In this document: positions 27,381 to 36,668 of the stretch, piece after piece
How the letters are laid out: every line of letters begins with the position of its first letter
How positions within the stretch are numbered: position 1 is the stretch's first letter
Translations under genes and position numbers: made by a program
Notes under the pieces: generated by a model
Database searches by the model: none
What the model was told of the DNA's origin: nothing
What the model saw: only the letters and a program-made list of their open reading frames with translations
Source of the DNA: Synechococcus sp. MVIR-18-1
Lineage (GTDB): Bacteria > Cyanobacteriota > Cyanobacteriia > PCC-6307 > Cyanobiaceae
Length of the DNA stretch: 64,000 bases
NCBI RefSeq assembly: GCF_014279835.1
Contig: NZ_CP047942.1
Span: forward strand, 124,001 to 188,000
Direction: 5' to 3'

Positions 27381-29510
27381 TTATCGTTTGTCTCTGTCTC
27401 CTGATTTGCTCCTACTCTTCCAAGTTGCAACTTTTCCATTGATGTTTCCCTTTGATTCACTTAATACATAAATTGCTATCTTTTGGCTTTCTTGATTGTT
27501 GCTACCTGGTGTTTCGTCGTTAATTAATATTCTATATTTTTTTCCCGATTTGAGCCTGCCTAGTCCCTTTATTTGAATTGTCTTTATTGTGTTGTCTTTA
27601 ATATTTTCTTTTGCTATCTTGCCTGAACAATATCTTTTGTTTTCTTTGATAATACATATTTGAATGTTACCTTTATTCTCTCTATTATAAGTGGCTAATG
27701 TTACCGATATGCTGTCCAAGTCGCTTTCTTCCTTTGTCTGAATTGTTGAGGTTGTTCTTTTATTAGTTCGTATTGGTAATGGCTTGAGATCGTCGCTTTT
27801 TATGGCTAAACCTTTGTTCCAATTCTCTTTCACGGTCAGGTGAGTGTATTCCTGTTTTGAACTTACTTGCATTACTTCTTTGATATGCTCCTTTAACACG
27901 TATATTCCTGATACTGGATTTAAATACTTTTTGTTTTGTTTTTCTATCAAGCATTGTCCATAGATGTTGGAATCTGTGCCTGCTATGATCCATCTTCTAT
28001 ATAAGATTATGTCTGGATCCTTTATATTTGGATTGTTGCATATATGATACTTCTTTAAATTTTCATCTTTTTCGACTGCCTCCATGTACCAAATATATCC
28101 AGTCACTGGATATGAAGATGTTCTGTTATGCCAGGTATTCTTGAATGGTAAAAATGGCCAAACAAATAGTTCTACCTTTCTTCCATTCTTTGTCTCTATG
28201 TTTCTTATCAGATCTTCAGTAAACGTATCAACATCTGAGCTGTTTTGCCCAAGAAATTTTGAGACCGTTAAATGAAGCTCTTTATTTACCTTAATTCCAA
28301 TCTTTCCAGCAGTTCTTGTTTGTTGCACTATTATGCCCGGCGCAATTGCAAGTATTGCTGCAGAAGTTCCTAGCGCAATACGCATAATTTTGCTTACTTT
28401 TTTGTCAGAAAGTACTACTTTCGCGTAATCCGTGCTGGAGACAATGCATAAGAGGCAGGCTGGTATTATGTAAGGTAATGAATGAAAATCGTTTAGTGAG
28501 GTGAGTCCTGTTCGGTATCCAAGGCTCAAAACTGACGCTGACATTGTTAAGCTTGCGCATGCATTTCTCCAGCTATATAGTCCTTTTTGATGCATTAGTG
28601 TTAATGGCATAATGATTACTCCCGCTGCAAGTAATAAATTTATTACTTGATAAGTATTCCCTGGTTTGCTTAATACTGTAATGCCACCTTTCATACCTCC
28701 AAATATCTCTAAGTTGAAGTAGATATGGCCTAGGTAAATTGCTTCTATTGTTATTACTCCTGCCAATGCGGAAAGTGCTAAAAGCACCACTGGTGAAATG
28801 GCTACTGTTTCAGCCACATATCTATAGAAACTCGTTTTTTTTTGGTTTCCCAGTTCGCTTTTTATGATTTTTCCTTTCTGGTCATTCTTTGTGTTTGTTG
28901 ACGTTATTAGCCAGGAAGCTGCTGATAATATGATGAATGGTACAAATGTTGCTGATGTTGTCAAAAGTAGCCCTGATAGGCATACAAGTGTTATTAGTGA
29001 CCTGTTCCGTGCTTTTTCGCCTGAGATTCGTGGATATGTTATTGCGAATATAATTATGCTTGAGACTAATCCGCCTACCCCATGATAAATCCCCATCCTT
29101 ATGGTTCCGTCGGACCAGATAGTTGCTATAAATATGCTTGCTGCTAAAGCTTGTACTGAATTTAATGGTTTCTCTCTGTTATCGCTCAGATTTTGTATGC
29201 ACCAGATTAGAGTCAATGCGCATAGCAAAGGAGTAATTCTGAGCGCTATAAAGCTCGTAAAAGTTCCGTTAATTGCGTAGCCAGCTATGGCTATAAAGTA
29301 CATTAATGGTCCATGATTTACTAATACGTCCTTGTATGGCAGCATGCCCTGGCTTGAAAAAATAGCCGCTGTTATTTTTTCTTCTTCGTCTACAAAATGT
29401 CCATAAGGTAGATGCGATACTAAGATGACCCCAAGTATGCATATCATTATTATATCTAATAGCTTCCGATTGCCTAAACGGGTTTGTATTATGGATTTAA
29501 GCCTGTTCAT
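27381..29510 (-). CDS. Large polytopic membrane protein, GT39/ArnT-like candidate
   Basis: The 709-residue protein begins with a membrane helix and the segment DEEEKITAAIFSSQGMLPYKDVLVNHGPLM in outline: an acidic first loop, then PYxD and HGPL, as in lipid-linked-sugar transferases of the PMT/ArnT/GT39 type. About ten helices follow up to residue 410. The last 300 residues form a soluble, probably periplasmic, domain. I would expect transfer of a lipid-linked sugar to a glycan or protein at the outer face of the membrane, but the family call is by layout only. It is alone on the minus strand and convergent with the sugar operon. Base composition is the same AT-rich type. Confidence 0.6.
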   Translation of the reverse strand: MNRLKSIIQTRLGNRKLLDIIMICILGVILVSHLPYGHFVDEEEKITAAIFSSQGMLPYKDVLVNHGPLMYFIAIAGYAINGTFTSFIALRITPLLCALTLIWCIQNLSDNREKPLNSVQALAASIFIATIWSDGTIRMGIYHGVGGLVSSIIIFAITYPRISGEKARNRSLITLVCLSGLLLTTSATFVPFIILSAASWLITSTNTKNDQKGKIIKSELGNQKKTSFYRYVAETVAISPVVLLALSALAGVITIEAIYLGHIYFNLEIFGGMKGGITVLSKPGNTYQVINLLLAAGVIIMPLTLMHQKGLYSWRNACASLTMSASVLSLGYRTGLTSLNDFHSLPYIIPACLLCIVSSTDYAKVVLSDKKVSKIMRIALGTSAAILAIAPGIIVQQTRTAGKIGIKVNKELHLTVSKFLGQNSSDVDTFTEDLIRNIETKNGRKVELFVWPFLPFKNTWHNRTSSYPVTGYIWYMEAVEKDENLKKYHICNNPNIKDPDIILYRRWIIAGTDSNIYGQCLIEKQNKKYLNPVSGIYVLKEHIKEVMQVSSKQEYTHLTVKENWNKGLAIKSDDLKPLPIRTNKRTTSTIQTKEESDLDSISVTLATYNRENKGNIQICIIKENKRYCSGKIAKENIKDNTIKTIQIKGLGRLKSGKKYRILINDETPGSNNQESQKIAIYVLSESKGNINGKVATWKSRSKSGDRDKR

Positions 29511-29550
29511 CTTTTTTGATTTGGAATAATAGCTTTATATTTTATTTGCC

Positions 29551-29575
29551 CCATAGACGTTTGTAGTGTCTATGG
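29551..29575 (-). terminator. Hairpin after tkt, possible terminator
   Basis: A perfect 8-base stem (CCATAGAC/GTCTATGG) with a 9-base loop lies 19 nt beyond the tkt stop, between tkt and the next minus-strand gene. No T run follows in the tkt direction, so it may be a weak or processed end. Confidence 0.4.
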
Positions 29576-29593
29576 AGGCTTCTTGCTTTTTAT

Positions 29594-31606
29594 TCAGCCT
29601 AGTAAGATGGCTCTGGATTTTTTTATAACATTTTCAACCGTAAAGCCAAATTTCTCCATACAGGTTCCGCCTGGAGCTGATGCTCCGAAGCGATTCATGG
29701 TGATGCTGTCGCCATCGAGACCAATGAAACGGTGCCAACCGAATGTTTCAGCGGCTTCCACCACGATGCGTTTGCGAACAGCGTTCGGAAGCACCTCTTC
29801 TTTGTAAGCATCACTCTGCTCGTCGAACAGTTCAACGCAAGGCATCGACACCACTCGCACTTTTTTACCCTCTGAGGTCAGCTGTTTGGCAGCTTGAACG
29901 CAGAGATCAAGTTCGGTGCCAGTCCCGATCAGAATCAGATCGGGCGTACCAGCACAATCGTCTAATACGTAACCGCCAAAGGCGACTTTGTTGATCGAGG
30001 AGTTGGCCTGATTTGCCATTCCCTGGCGGCTGAGGCACATGGCGCTTGGGCGGTTGCGATTCTCGATCGCAACTTTGTAGGCACCACTGGTTTCGTTGCC
30101 GTCACCAGGGCGGAACACCAGCATCCCTGGCATGGCGCGCAGTGAGGGGATGGTTTCGATCGGTTGGTGGGTGGGGCCGTCTTCACCGACGCCGATCGAA
30201 TCGTGAGTCAGCACGTAAATCACACCAAGCATGCTCAGTGCTGACAAGCGCATGGAACCACGCATGTAATCGGCAAACACCAGGAAGGTGCCGCCGTAGG
30301 GGATCAAGCCGCTGTTGTGATAAGCGATGCCATTGAGCACGGCCGCCATCGCGTGCTCGCGCACACCAAAGTGCAAGTAGCGCTTTTCTGGAGTTTCAGG
30401 CTGGTAGGAGCCTGTTTCTCCGGCGATGTCGGTGTAGTTGGAGTGGGTCAGGTCAGCGGAGCCGCCAATCAATTCGGGAATGGTGGCGCCCAGGGCTCCG
30501 AGACAAATCTGGGAATGCTTGCGTGTGGCCAGACCTTTGTCGTCTGCGGTGTAGGTGGGCAGGTTCTTGTCCCAGCCCTGGGGAAGCTCGCCGCGCAGCA
30601 TGCGCTCGAATTCAGCGGCTTCTGTGGGGTACTTGCTGCGGTAGGTCGCCAAAGCCTGATTCCACTCAGCTTCCTGTGAAGCGCCACGTTCCACCGCTTG
30701 GCGGTACTGGTCGTAGGCCTCTTGAGGGATTTCGAATGGCCCATGGGTCCAGCCCAGCTGTTTGCGTGTGAGCTCAGCTTCCTCTTCGCCAAGAGGGGCG
30801 CCATGGACACCGGCTGTATCACTCTTGTTGGGTGAGCCGTAACCAATGGTGGTGGTCACCTTGATGATCGAGGGCTTGTTGGTGACGGCTTTCGCCGCCT
30901 CAATCGCCTTGGCGATCGCGTTCACATCGGTGTCGCCCTCGGCAACGTGCTGCACGTGCCAGCCATAGGCTTCGTAACGCTTGAGAACGTCCTCGGTGAA
31001 GGACACATCTGTGCGTCCATCAATCGTGATGTGATTGTCGTCGTAGAGGGCAATCAATTTGCCCAGCTTGAGGTGACCAGCCAGGGAGGCAGCTTCTGAA
31101 GCCACGCCCTCCTGATTGCAGCCATCACCCATGATCACGTAGGTGAAGTGGTCCACAACCTTGGCGTCAGCCTTGTTGAATTTGGCGCCTAGGTGGGATT
31201 CGGCGATCGCGAGGCCCACGGCATTCGAGATGCCTGCTCCAAGCGGGCCGGTGGTGACTTCAATGCCAGGGGTTTCAAATGTTTCCGGGTGGCCTGGCGT
31301 TTTCGAGCCCCACTGACGGAATTGCTTGATGTCGTCGATGGTCACCGAGTCGTAGCCGGTGAGGTGCAGGAGGGCGTACTGCAGCATGCAGCCATGACCG
31401 GCCGAAAGTACAAACCGATCGCGGTTAAACCACTTGGGGTTTTTGGGGTTGTGCTTTAGAAACTTGTCCCACAACGCATACCCCATCGGTGCGCAGCCCA
31501 TGGGCAAACCGGGGTGACCGCTATTGGATTTATTGACGGCATCAACGGCCAGCATGCGGATGCTGTTGACGCAGAGCGTGTCGAGAGAAGCGGTTGCGGC
31601 AGCCAT
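29594..31606 (-). CDS. tkt: Transketolase
   Basis: This ThDP enzyme moves two-carbon units in the Calvin cycle and pentose phosphate pathway. The 670 residues carry SGHPGLPMG, the GPLGAG and GDGCNQEG ThDP-binding blocks, the catalytic glutamate region HFGVREHAM, and the C-terminal SMPCVELFD. Length is normal. It is the last of a minus-strand series acpP-fabF-tkt (48 nt after fabF). GC content and codons are those of the host core, and the change to AT-rich sequence happens right after its stop. Confidence 0.97.
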   Translation of the reverse strand: MAAATASLDTLCVNSIRMLAVDAVNKSNSGHPGLPMGCAPMGYALWDKFLKHNPKNPKWFNRDRFVLSAGHGCMLQYALLHLTGYDSVTIDDIKQFRQWGSKTPGHPETFETPGIEVTTGPLGAGISNAVGLAIAESHLGAKFNKADAKVVDHFTYVIMGDGCNQEGVASEAASLAGHLKLGKLIALYDDNHITIDGRTDVSFTEDVLKRYEAYGWHVQHVAEGDTDVNAIAKAIEAAKAVTNKPSIIKVTTTIGYGSPNKSDTAGVHGAPLGEEEAELTRKQLGWTHGPFEIPQEAYDQYRQAVERGASQEAEWNQALATYRSKYPTEAAEFERMLRGELPQGWDKNLPTYTADDKGLATRKHSQICLGALGATIPELIGGSADLTHSNYTDIAGETGSYQPETPEKRYLHFGVREHAMAAVLNGIAYHNSGLIPYGGTFLVFADYMRGSMRLSALSMLGVIYVLTHDSIGVGEDGPTHQPIETIPSLRAMPGMLVFRPGDGNETSGAYKVAIENRNRPSAMCLSRQGMANQANSSINKVAFGGYVLDDCAGTPDLILIGTGTELDLCVQAAKQLTSEGKKVRVVSMPCVELFDEQSDAYKEEVLPNAVRKRIVVEAAETFGWHRFIGLDGDSITMNRFGASAPGGTCMEKFGFTVENVIKKSRAILLG

Positions 31607-31654
31607 GGAGTGAAGAAGAGGGGGGAGGAGTTAGGGATTGGACTGAGCTTGGAC

Positions 31655-32902
31655 TTAGCTCATGCGTCGGAAGGCGAGGCAGACGTTGTGACCGCCGAAG
31701 CCGAAGGAATTGGAGAGCACTGTTCCCAGTGTTAGTTCACGAGCCGTGTTCGGCACAACATCTAGATCACATTCTGGGTCCGGATTGTTGTAGTTAATTG
31801 TCGGTGGCACTACACCGTTGCGCAGTGCGAGCACACAGGCCACAGCTTCGATGCCGCCTGAGCCCCCGAGCAGGTGGCCCGTCATCGACTTCGTTGAGCT
31901 CACCGGAATGTCGCTGGCATGACTGCCTAGAGCACTCTTAATGGCTGCGGTTTCGTTGCTGTCGTTGGCTGGAGTGCTGGTGCCGTGGGCGTTGACGTAG
32001 TCCACGCTGTCAGCGGCGATTCCGCCATCTTCGAGGGCCAGGCGCATCGCAGCAGCGCCACCGACGCCGCCTGGCGTTGGAGAGGTGATGTGGTGGGCAT
32101 CGCAGGTGGTGCCGTAACCCACGATTTCGGCCAAAATCGTGGCGCCTCGGGCTTCGGCGTGGGCAAGGGTTTCAAGGACCAAAATCCCTGAGCCTTCTCC
32201 AATCACGAATCCATCTCTGGTTTTGTCGAAAGGTCGACTCGCCGTGGAGGGATCGTCGTTGCGGAACGAGAGCGCCTTGGCACTGGCGAATCCGGCAACC
32301 CCCAGGGGCGTGATCGCTGACTCGGCACCGCCGCAAATCATGGCGTCGGCTTTACCCAGCTGCAGAAGCTGGAAGGCATCACCGATGGCATTGGAGCCTG
32401 CGGCACAGGCGGTGGCCACAGCGGAGCTTGGACCTTTGGCGCCCAGGGCGATCGCGGCCAGCCCGGTGGCCATATTCGGAATCATCATCGGCACCGTGAA
32501 GGGACTGACGCGACCCGGGGCCTTGTCTTTCAAGACATGGGCCTGGGTTTCCATGGTGAGCAGCCCGCCCACACCCGATCCGATGCTCACGCCAATGCGA
32601 TGGGCATTGTCTGGGGTGATCGTGAGGCCGGAGTCGGCGAGAGCTTGCTTGGCAGCCACCACACCGAATTTGCAGAAGCGATCCCAGCGTTTGGCGTCTT
32701 TGGGCTCAATGAAGCCACTGGGATCAAAATTCTTGACTTCAGCAGCGAAGCGACAGGCGTGCTGCGCTGCATCAAACAAGGTGATCGCTTCGACGCCGTT
32801 CTTTGCGGAGGTCAAGCCCTCCCAATAGTCAGCGACGGTATTGCCGATCGGTGTAACAGCACCGAGGCCCGTGACCACGACGCGCTGGAGACCCTCCACC
32901 AT
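31655..32902 (-). CDS. fabF: 3-oxoacyl-ACP synthase II
   Basis: This is the condensing enzyme of fatty acid elongation. The catalytic Cys lies in ATACAAGSNAIGDA, and the two active-site histidines in NAHGTSTPAND and TKSMTGHLLGGSGG; the chain ends with SNSFGFGGHN. The 415 residues are of normal length. It follows acpP by 8 nt, the usual pairing of carrier protein and condensing enzyme. The genes should share a transcript with tkt. Confidence 0.97.
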   Translation of the reverse strand: MVEGLQRVVVTGLGAVTPIGNTVADYWEGLTSAKNGVEAITLFDAAQHACRFAAEVKNFDPSGFIEPKDAKRWDRFCKFGVVAAKQALADSGLTITPDNAHRIGVSIGSGVGGLLTMETQAHVLKDKAPGRVSPFTVPMMIPNMATGLAAIALGAKGPSSAVATACAAGSNAIGDAFQLLQLGKADAMICGGAESAITPLGVAGFASAKALSFRNDDPSTASRPFDKTRDGFVIGEGSGILVLETLAHAEARGATILAEIVGYGTTCDAHHITSPTPGGVGGAAAMRLALEDGGIAADSVDYVNAHGTSTPANDSNETAAIKSALGSHASDIPVSSTKSMTGHLLGGSGGIEAVACVLALRNGVVPPTINYNNPDPECDLDVVPNTARELTLGTVLSNSFGFGGHNVCLAFRRMS

Positions 32903-32910
32903 GCAGATCC

Positions 32911-33153
32911 TCAGGCTTGCTTGTCTTCGATGTATTTGACGGCATCGCCAACCGTGGCAATCCCTTCGGCGGCTTCATCGGGAATTTCGATGTCGAAGGC
33001 TTCCTCAAGAGCCATCACCAACTCGACGGTGTCGAGTGAGTCAGCTCCCAGATCGTTCTGAAAGTTGGACTCAGGTTTGACTTCGCCGGCATCGACGCTG
33101 AGCTGCTCCGTGACGATCGAACGGACTTTTTCGAGGATCGATTCCTGGGACAT
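32911..33153 (-). CDS. acpP: Acyl carrier protein
   Basis: This 80-residue acidic four-helix protein carries growing acyl chains on phosphopantetheine attached to the serine in [16 protein letters not shown]. The frame is open far upstream, but ATG 33153 gives the standard [14 protein letters not shown] start and length. It is the first gene of the acpP-fabF-tkt run and is divergent from psaC, with 150 nt between them that must hold both promoters. Confidence 0.97.
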   Translation of the reverse strand: MSQESILEKVRSIVTEQLSVDAGEVKPESNFQNDLGADSLDTVELVMALEEAFDIEIPDEAAEGIATVGDAVKYIEDKQA

Positions 33154-33273
33154 GGCCGTGCAGACGTGACGCCGCATCTTACGGGCTTGGCCCATGCGCC
33201 ACCCCGTGGCGTTAACAACGGTGACGGCAGGCCGGCATGAATGGCTCAGTGGCGCCGGCGACGGGTACCTTGA

Positions 33274-33549
<276 letters not shown>

Positions 33550-33575
33550 ATTTGGTTCAATACCCATACGACCAG

Positions 33576-33597
33576 CCCGGCTAAGCCGGGTTTTTTT
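33576..33597 (+). terminator. Intrinsic terminator of psaC
   Basis: A 6-base GC stem CCCGGC/GCCGGG with a TAA loop is followed directly by seven T. This is a classic rho-independent terminator. The glmS start codon begins only 3 bases after the T run. Confidence 0.92.
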
Positions 33598-33599
33598 AT

Positions 33600-35486
33600 A
33601 TGTGCGGCATCGTTGCGGTGATTGGTTCGCGAGACGCGGCACCGCTGCTGCTTGAAGGACTTCGCCAGCTGGAGTACCGCGGCTATGACTCCGCCGGCAT
33701 CGCCACGCTGCAGGGCAAGGATTTGCACTGCCTGCGCGCCAAAGGCAAGCTCAACAATCTCATCGTTCGTGTGGACCGTGACGGTGCGCCAGGGCTTTGC
33801 GGGATCGGCCATACCCGCTGGGCAACCCATGGCAAGCCGGAAGAGCACAACGCTCACCCCCACCGTGACGGCAGCGGCAGGGTGGCGGTGGTTCAGAATG
33901 GGATCATCGAAAATCACCGGGCCTTGCGCGAGGAGCTCACGGCCGCTGGTGTGAGCTTTCAGTCGGAAACCGACACTGAGGTGATTCCCCATCTGATTGC
34001 CGCGCAATTGCAGTTGATGGGGGTTGGTGAGGGAGCTGGAAACGGCCAAATTCTTCTAGAAGCTGTGCAGGCGGTGTTGCCCCGGCTGCAAGGGGCTTAT
34101 GCCTTGGCGGTGTTGTGGGCCGATGCACCCGGTGCCCTGGTGGTGGCACGCAAAGCGGCACCGCTGCTGATTGGGCTTGGGGAAGGGGAGTTCCTGTGTG
34201 CCAGTGATACGCCAGCTTTGGCGGGTTTCACGCGCACGATTCTTCCGATGGAAGACGGCGAGGTGGCGCTGCTGAGTCCACTGGGGATCGAGCTGTATGA
34301 CGCAGAAGGTGCGCGGCAACAGCGCACACCAACCATGCTCAGTGGGTCGGATCACATTGCCGACAAGCGCCATTTCCGCCACTTCATGTTGAAGGAAATC
34401 CACGAGCAGCCTGAAACGGCTCGGCTCTGGGTGGACCGGCATCTTCCGGTGGGGCTGCCCGCCAGCAATCCGGTGGCGCTTCCTTTTGATGAATTCTTCT
34501 ACGAAGGCGTGGAACGCATCCAAATTCTGGCGTGTGGCACAAGTCGCCACGCCGCTTTGGTGGGGGCGTATTTGCTTGAGCAATTCGCCGGACTGCCCAC
34601 CACGGTGTTTTATGCCAGTGAGTTTCGTTATGCCCCACCACCGCTGGCGCCCCACACCCTCACGATTGGGGTGACGCAATCTGGAGAAACGGCAGACACC
34701 CTTGCCGCTCTCAGCATGGATGCCAAGCGTCGGCAGGCCTATGGCCAGCCCGACTACGCACCAAAGCAGCTGGGCGTGACCAATCGCACGGAGAGCTCAT
34801 TGGCCCGGCAGGTGCCTTACATCCTGGATATTGGTGCTGGGATTGAGGTGGGTGTTGCTGCCACCAAAACCTTCCTTGGACAGTTGTTGGCTTTCTATGC
34901 CCTTGCGGTTGCTTTCGCGGCAAGGCGGGGACATCGCTCGGAGGCTGAGATCAGCGGCTTACTGGAAGAACTGCGAGCCTTGCCGGAGCAGTTAGAGCGC
35001 CTGGTGGAACATCACGACAAGGGTTCAGAAGCCTTGGCTCCCCGCTTTGCTGAAACCCAGGATGTGATTTTCCTAGGCCGAGGGATCAACTATCCGATTG
35101 CCCTTGAGGGCGCTCTCAAGCTCAAGGAAATCAGTTACATCCATGCTGAAGGCTATCCAGCTGGGGAGATGAAGCACGGGCCGATCGCCCTGCTCGATTC
35201 GCACGTGCCAGTTGTGTCGATTGCGATGCCTGGCCCGGTCTTCGAAAAGGTGTTGAGCAATGCCCAGGAGGCCAAAGCGCGCGACGCACAAATGATCGGT
35301 GTGGCGCCGGAAGGCCCAGACACCGAGTTGTTTGATGCGCTCTTGCCTGTGCCTGAAGTGAGCGAGTGGGTGAGCCCCTTGCTCACCGTGGTGCCGATGC
35401 AATTGCTCAGTTATCACATTGCGGCCTATCGCGGCCTCGATGTGGATCAGCCACGCAATTTGGCCAAGAGCGTGACTGTGGAGTGA
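33600..35486 (+). CDS. glmS: Glutamine--fructose-6-phosphate aminotransferase
   Basis: It makes glucosamine 6-phosphate, the first step to UDP-GlcNAc for peptidoglycan and for amino sugars such as those of the wbp genes further on. The N-terminal glutaminase starts MCGIVAVIGS, and the Cys must follow the initiator Met, which fixes the start at 33600. Two SIS sugar-binding domains follow (GTSRH and TQSGETADT in the first), and the end is the usual AKSVTVE. Length 628 is slightly above 610. The start is immediately after the psaC terminator, leaving no room for a normal ribosome site downstream of it, and no glmS ribozyme is seen. Confidence 0.97.
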   Translation: MCGIVAVIGSRDAAPLLLEGLRQLEYRGYDSAGIATLQGKDLHCLRAKGKLNNLIVRVDRDGAPGLCGIGHTRWATHGKPEEHNAHPHRDGSGRVAVVQNGIIENHRALREELTAAGVSFQSETDTEVIPHLIAAQLQLMGVGEGAGNGQILLEAVQAVLPRLQGAYALAVLWADAPGALVVARKAAPLLIGLGEGEFLCASDTPALAGFTRTILPMEDGEVALLSPLGIELYDAEGARQQRTPTMLSGSDHIADKRHFRHFMLKEIHEQPETARLWVDRHLPVGLPASNPVALPFDEFFYEGVERIQILACGTSRHAALVGAYLLEQFAGLPTTVFYASEFRYAPPPLAPHTLTIGVTQSGETADTLAALSMDAKRRQAYGQPDYAPKQLGVTNRTESSLARQVPYILDIGAGIEVGVAATKTFLGQLLAFYALAVAFAARRGHRSEAEISGLLEELRALPEQLERLVEHHDKGSEALAPRFAETQDVIFLGRGINYPIALEGALKLKEISYIHAEGYPAGEMKHGPIALLDSHVPVVSIAMPGPVFEKVLSNAQEAKARDAQMIGVAPEGPDTELFDALLPVPEVSEWVSPLLTVVPMQLLSYHIAAYRGLDVDQPRNLAKSVTVE

Positions 35487-35557
35487 TGGCTAAGAGTTTT
35501 TTTGACTCCATGCCTGGTAATGAGCGCTGGCATTAAAGACGAATGCGGCCAAAAGGT

Positions 35558-36505
35558 TCATGCCTCAAGCAGCAACTCCTTGAAGTAAGTAATCGTGGGC
35601 TCAAGCCCTTTATCAAGTGCTACCGATGGCGCCCATCCCAATTCCTTCTGGGCAAGATCAATGATGGGCTGCCGTTGCAGCGGATCATCTTGAGGCAACG
35701 GTTTGCAGACTAATTCCAATTCTGGATTGATCTTCTCCCGCACCAGATCTGCAAGCTGCCGGATCGTGAATTCCGTTGGGTTGCCGATGTTGATCGGCCC
35801 GGTGTGTGATCCGTTCATCAAGCGAATCATCCCCTCGATCAGATCATCCACAAAACAAAAGCTACGGGTCTGACTGCCATCGCCATACAGCGTGAGTGCT
35901 TCCCCTTTAAGGGCCTGAACAATGAAATTGCTCACCACCCGGCCGTCATCAGGAAGCATGCGCGGACCGTAGGTGTTGAAAATCCGCATCACCCGGATTT
36001 CCAGCTGATGCATGCGCTGGTAATCGAAGCAGAGCGTTTCCGCAATGCGCTTGCCTTCGTCGTAGCAGCTGCGGATGCCAATCGTATTCACGCAACCTCG
36101 GTAGCTCTCGGGTTGGGGATGCACCTCAGGATCGCCATACACCTCACTAGTGCTGGCCAGAAGCAGCCGTGCCCCAACCCGCCTGGCTAGGCCGAGCATG
36201 TTGTAGGTCCCGATAAAGCTCGTTTTCGCCGTTTTCACCGGGTTGAACTGGTAGTGCACTGGTGAGGCCGGGCAGGCCAAATGCCAGATTCGGTCCACCT
36301 CAAGCTTGATCGGCTCGGTCACGTCATGGCGGATTAACTCAAAGCGGGGATGGCCCATCCACTGCGCAATATTCGCCTTACGGCCCGTGAAGTAATTGTC
36401 AAGACAGATCACCTCTTCTCCGGCTTCCATCAAGCGATCGCAGAGATGGGAGCCCAGAAAACCAGCACCACCGGTCACCAAATTGCGAATGAGAGAAGCA
36501 GGCAT
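35558..36505 (-). CDS. uxs: UDP-glucuronate decarboxylase (UDP-xylose synthase)-like SDR
   Basis: This extended SDR of 315 residues closely matches the bacterial and plant UXS family. It has [16 protein letters not shown] (about 10-25), the [12 protein letters not shown] block specific to this family, the [13 protein letters not shown] serine/threonine site, Y-D-E-G-K as YxxxK, and [10 protein letters not shown]. It would convert UDP-glucuronate to UDP-xylose. It is a single minus-strand gene convergent with glmS, and its GC content is host-like. UDP-glucuronate must come from a dehydrogenase outside the window. Confidence 0.9.
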   Translation of the reverse strand: MPASLIRNLVTGGAGFLGSHLCDRLMEAGEEVICLDNYFTGRKANIAQWMGHPRFELIRHDVTEPIKLEVDRIWHLACPASPVHYQFNPVKTAKTSFIGTYNMLGLARRVGARLLLASTSEVYGDPEVHPQPESYRGCVNTIGIRSCYDEGKRIAETLCFDYQRMHQLEIRVMRIFNTYGPRMLPDDGRVVSNFIVQALKGEALTLYGDGSQTRSFCFVDDLIEGMIRLMNGSHTGPINIGNPTEFTIRQLADLVREKINPELELVCKPLPQDDPLQRQPIIDLAQKELGWAPSVALDKGLEPTITYFKELLLEA

Positions 36506-36668
36506 CAGCTAGTTAGAAACCGAAGAAAGCAGAGCCATGAGATGGTTCGAATTGGTTTTGTTAAAGCTATGCACTGGAATGAATGACCTCTTTGAAAAAT
36601 TTACTGACGCAGATTAGTGAGAGTGTGTAAATCTTTTTGGGCTAGGTAAGCGATCGCAAGGCTCTGCT

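Noticed and set aside
33600-33660. glmS ribozyme before glmS
   Set aside because: The start codon follows the psaC terminator directly and upstream sequence is psaC coding; no room for the ribozyme.
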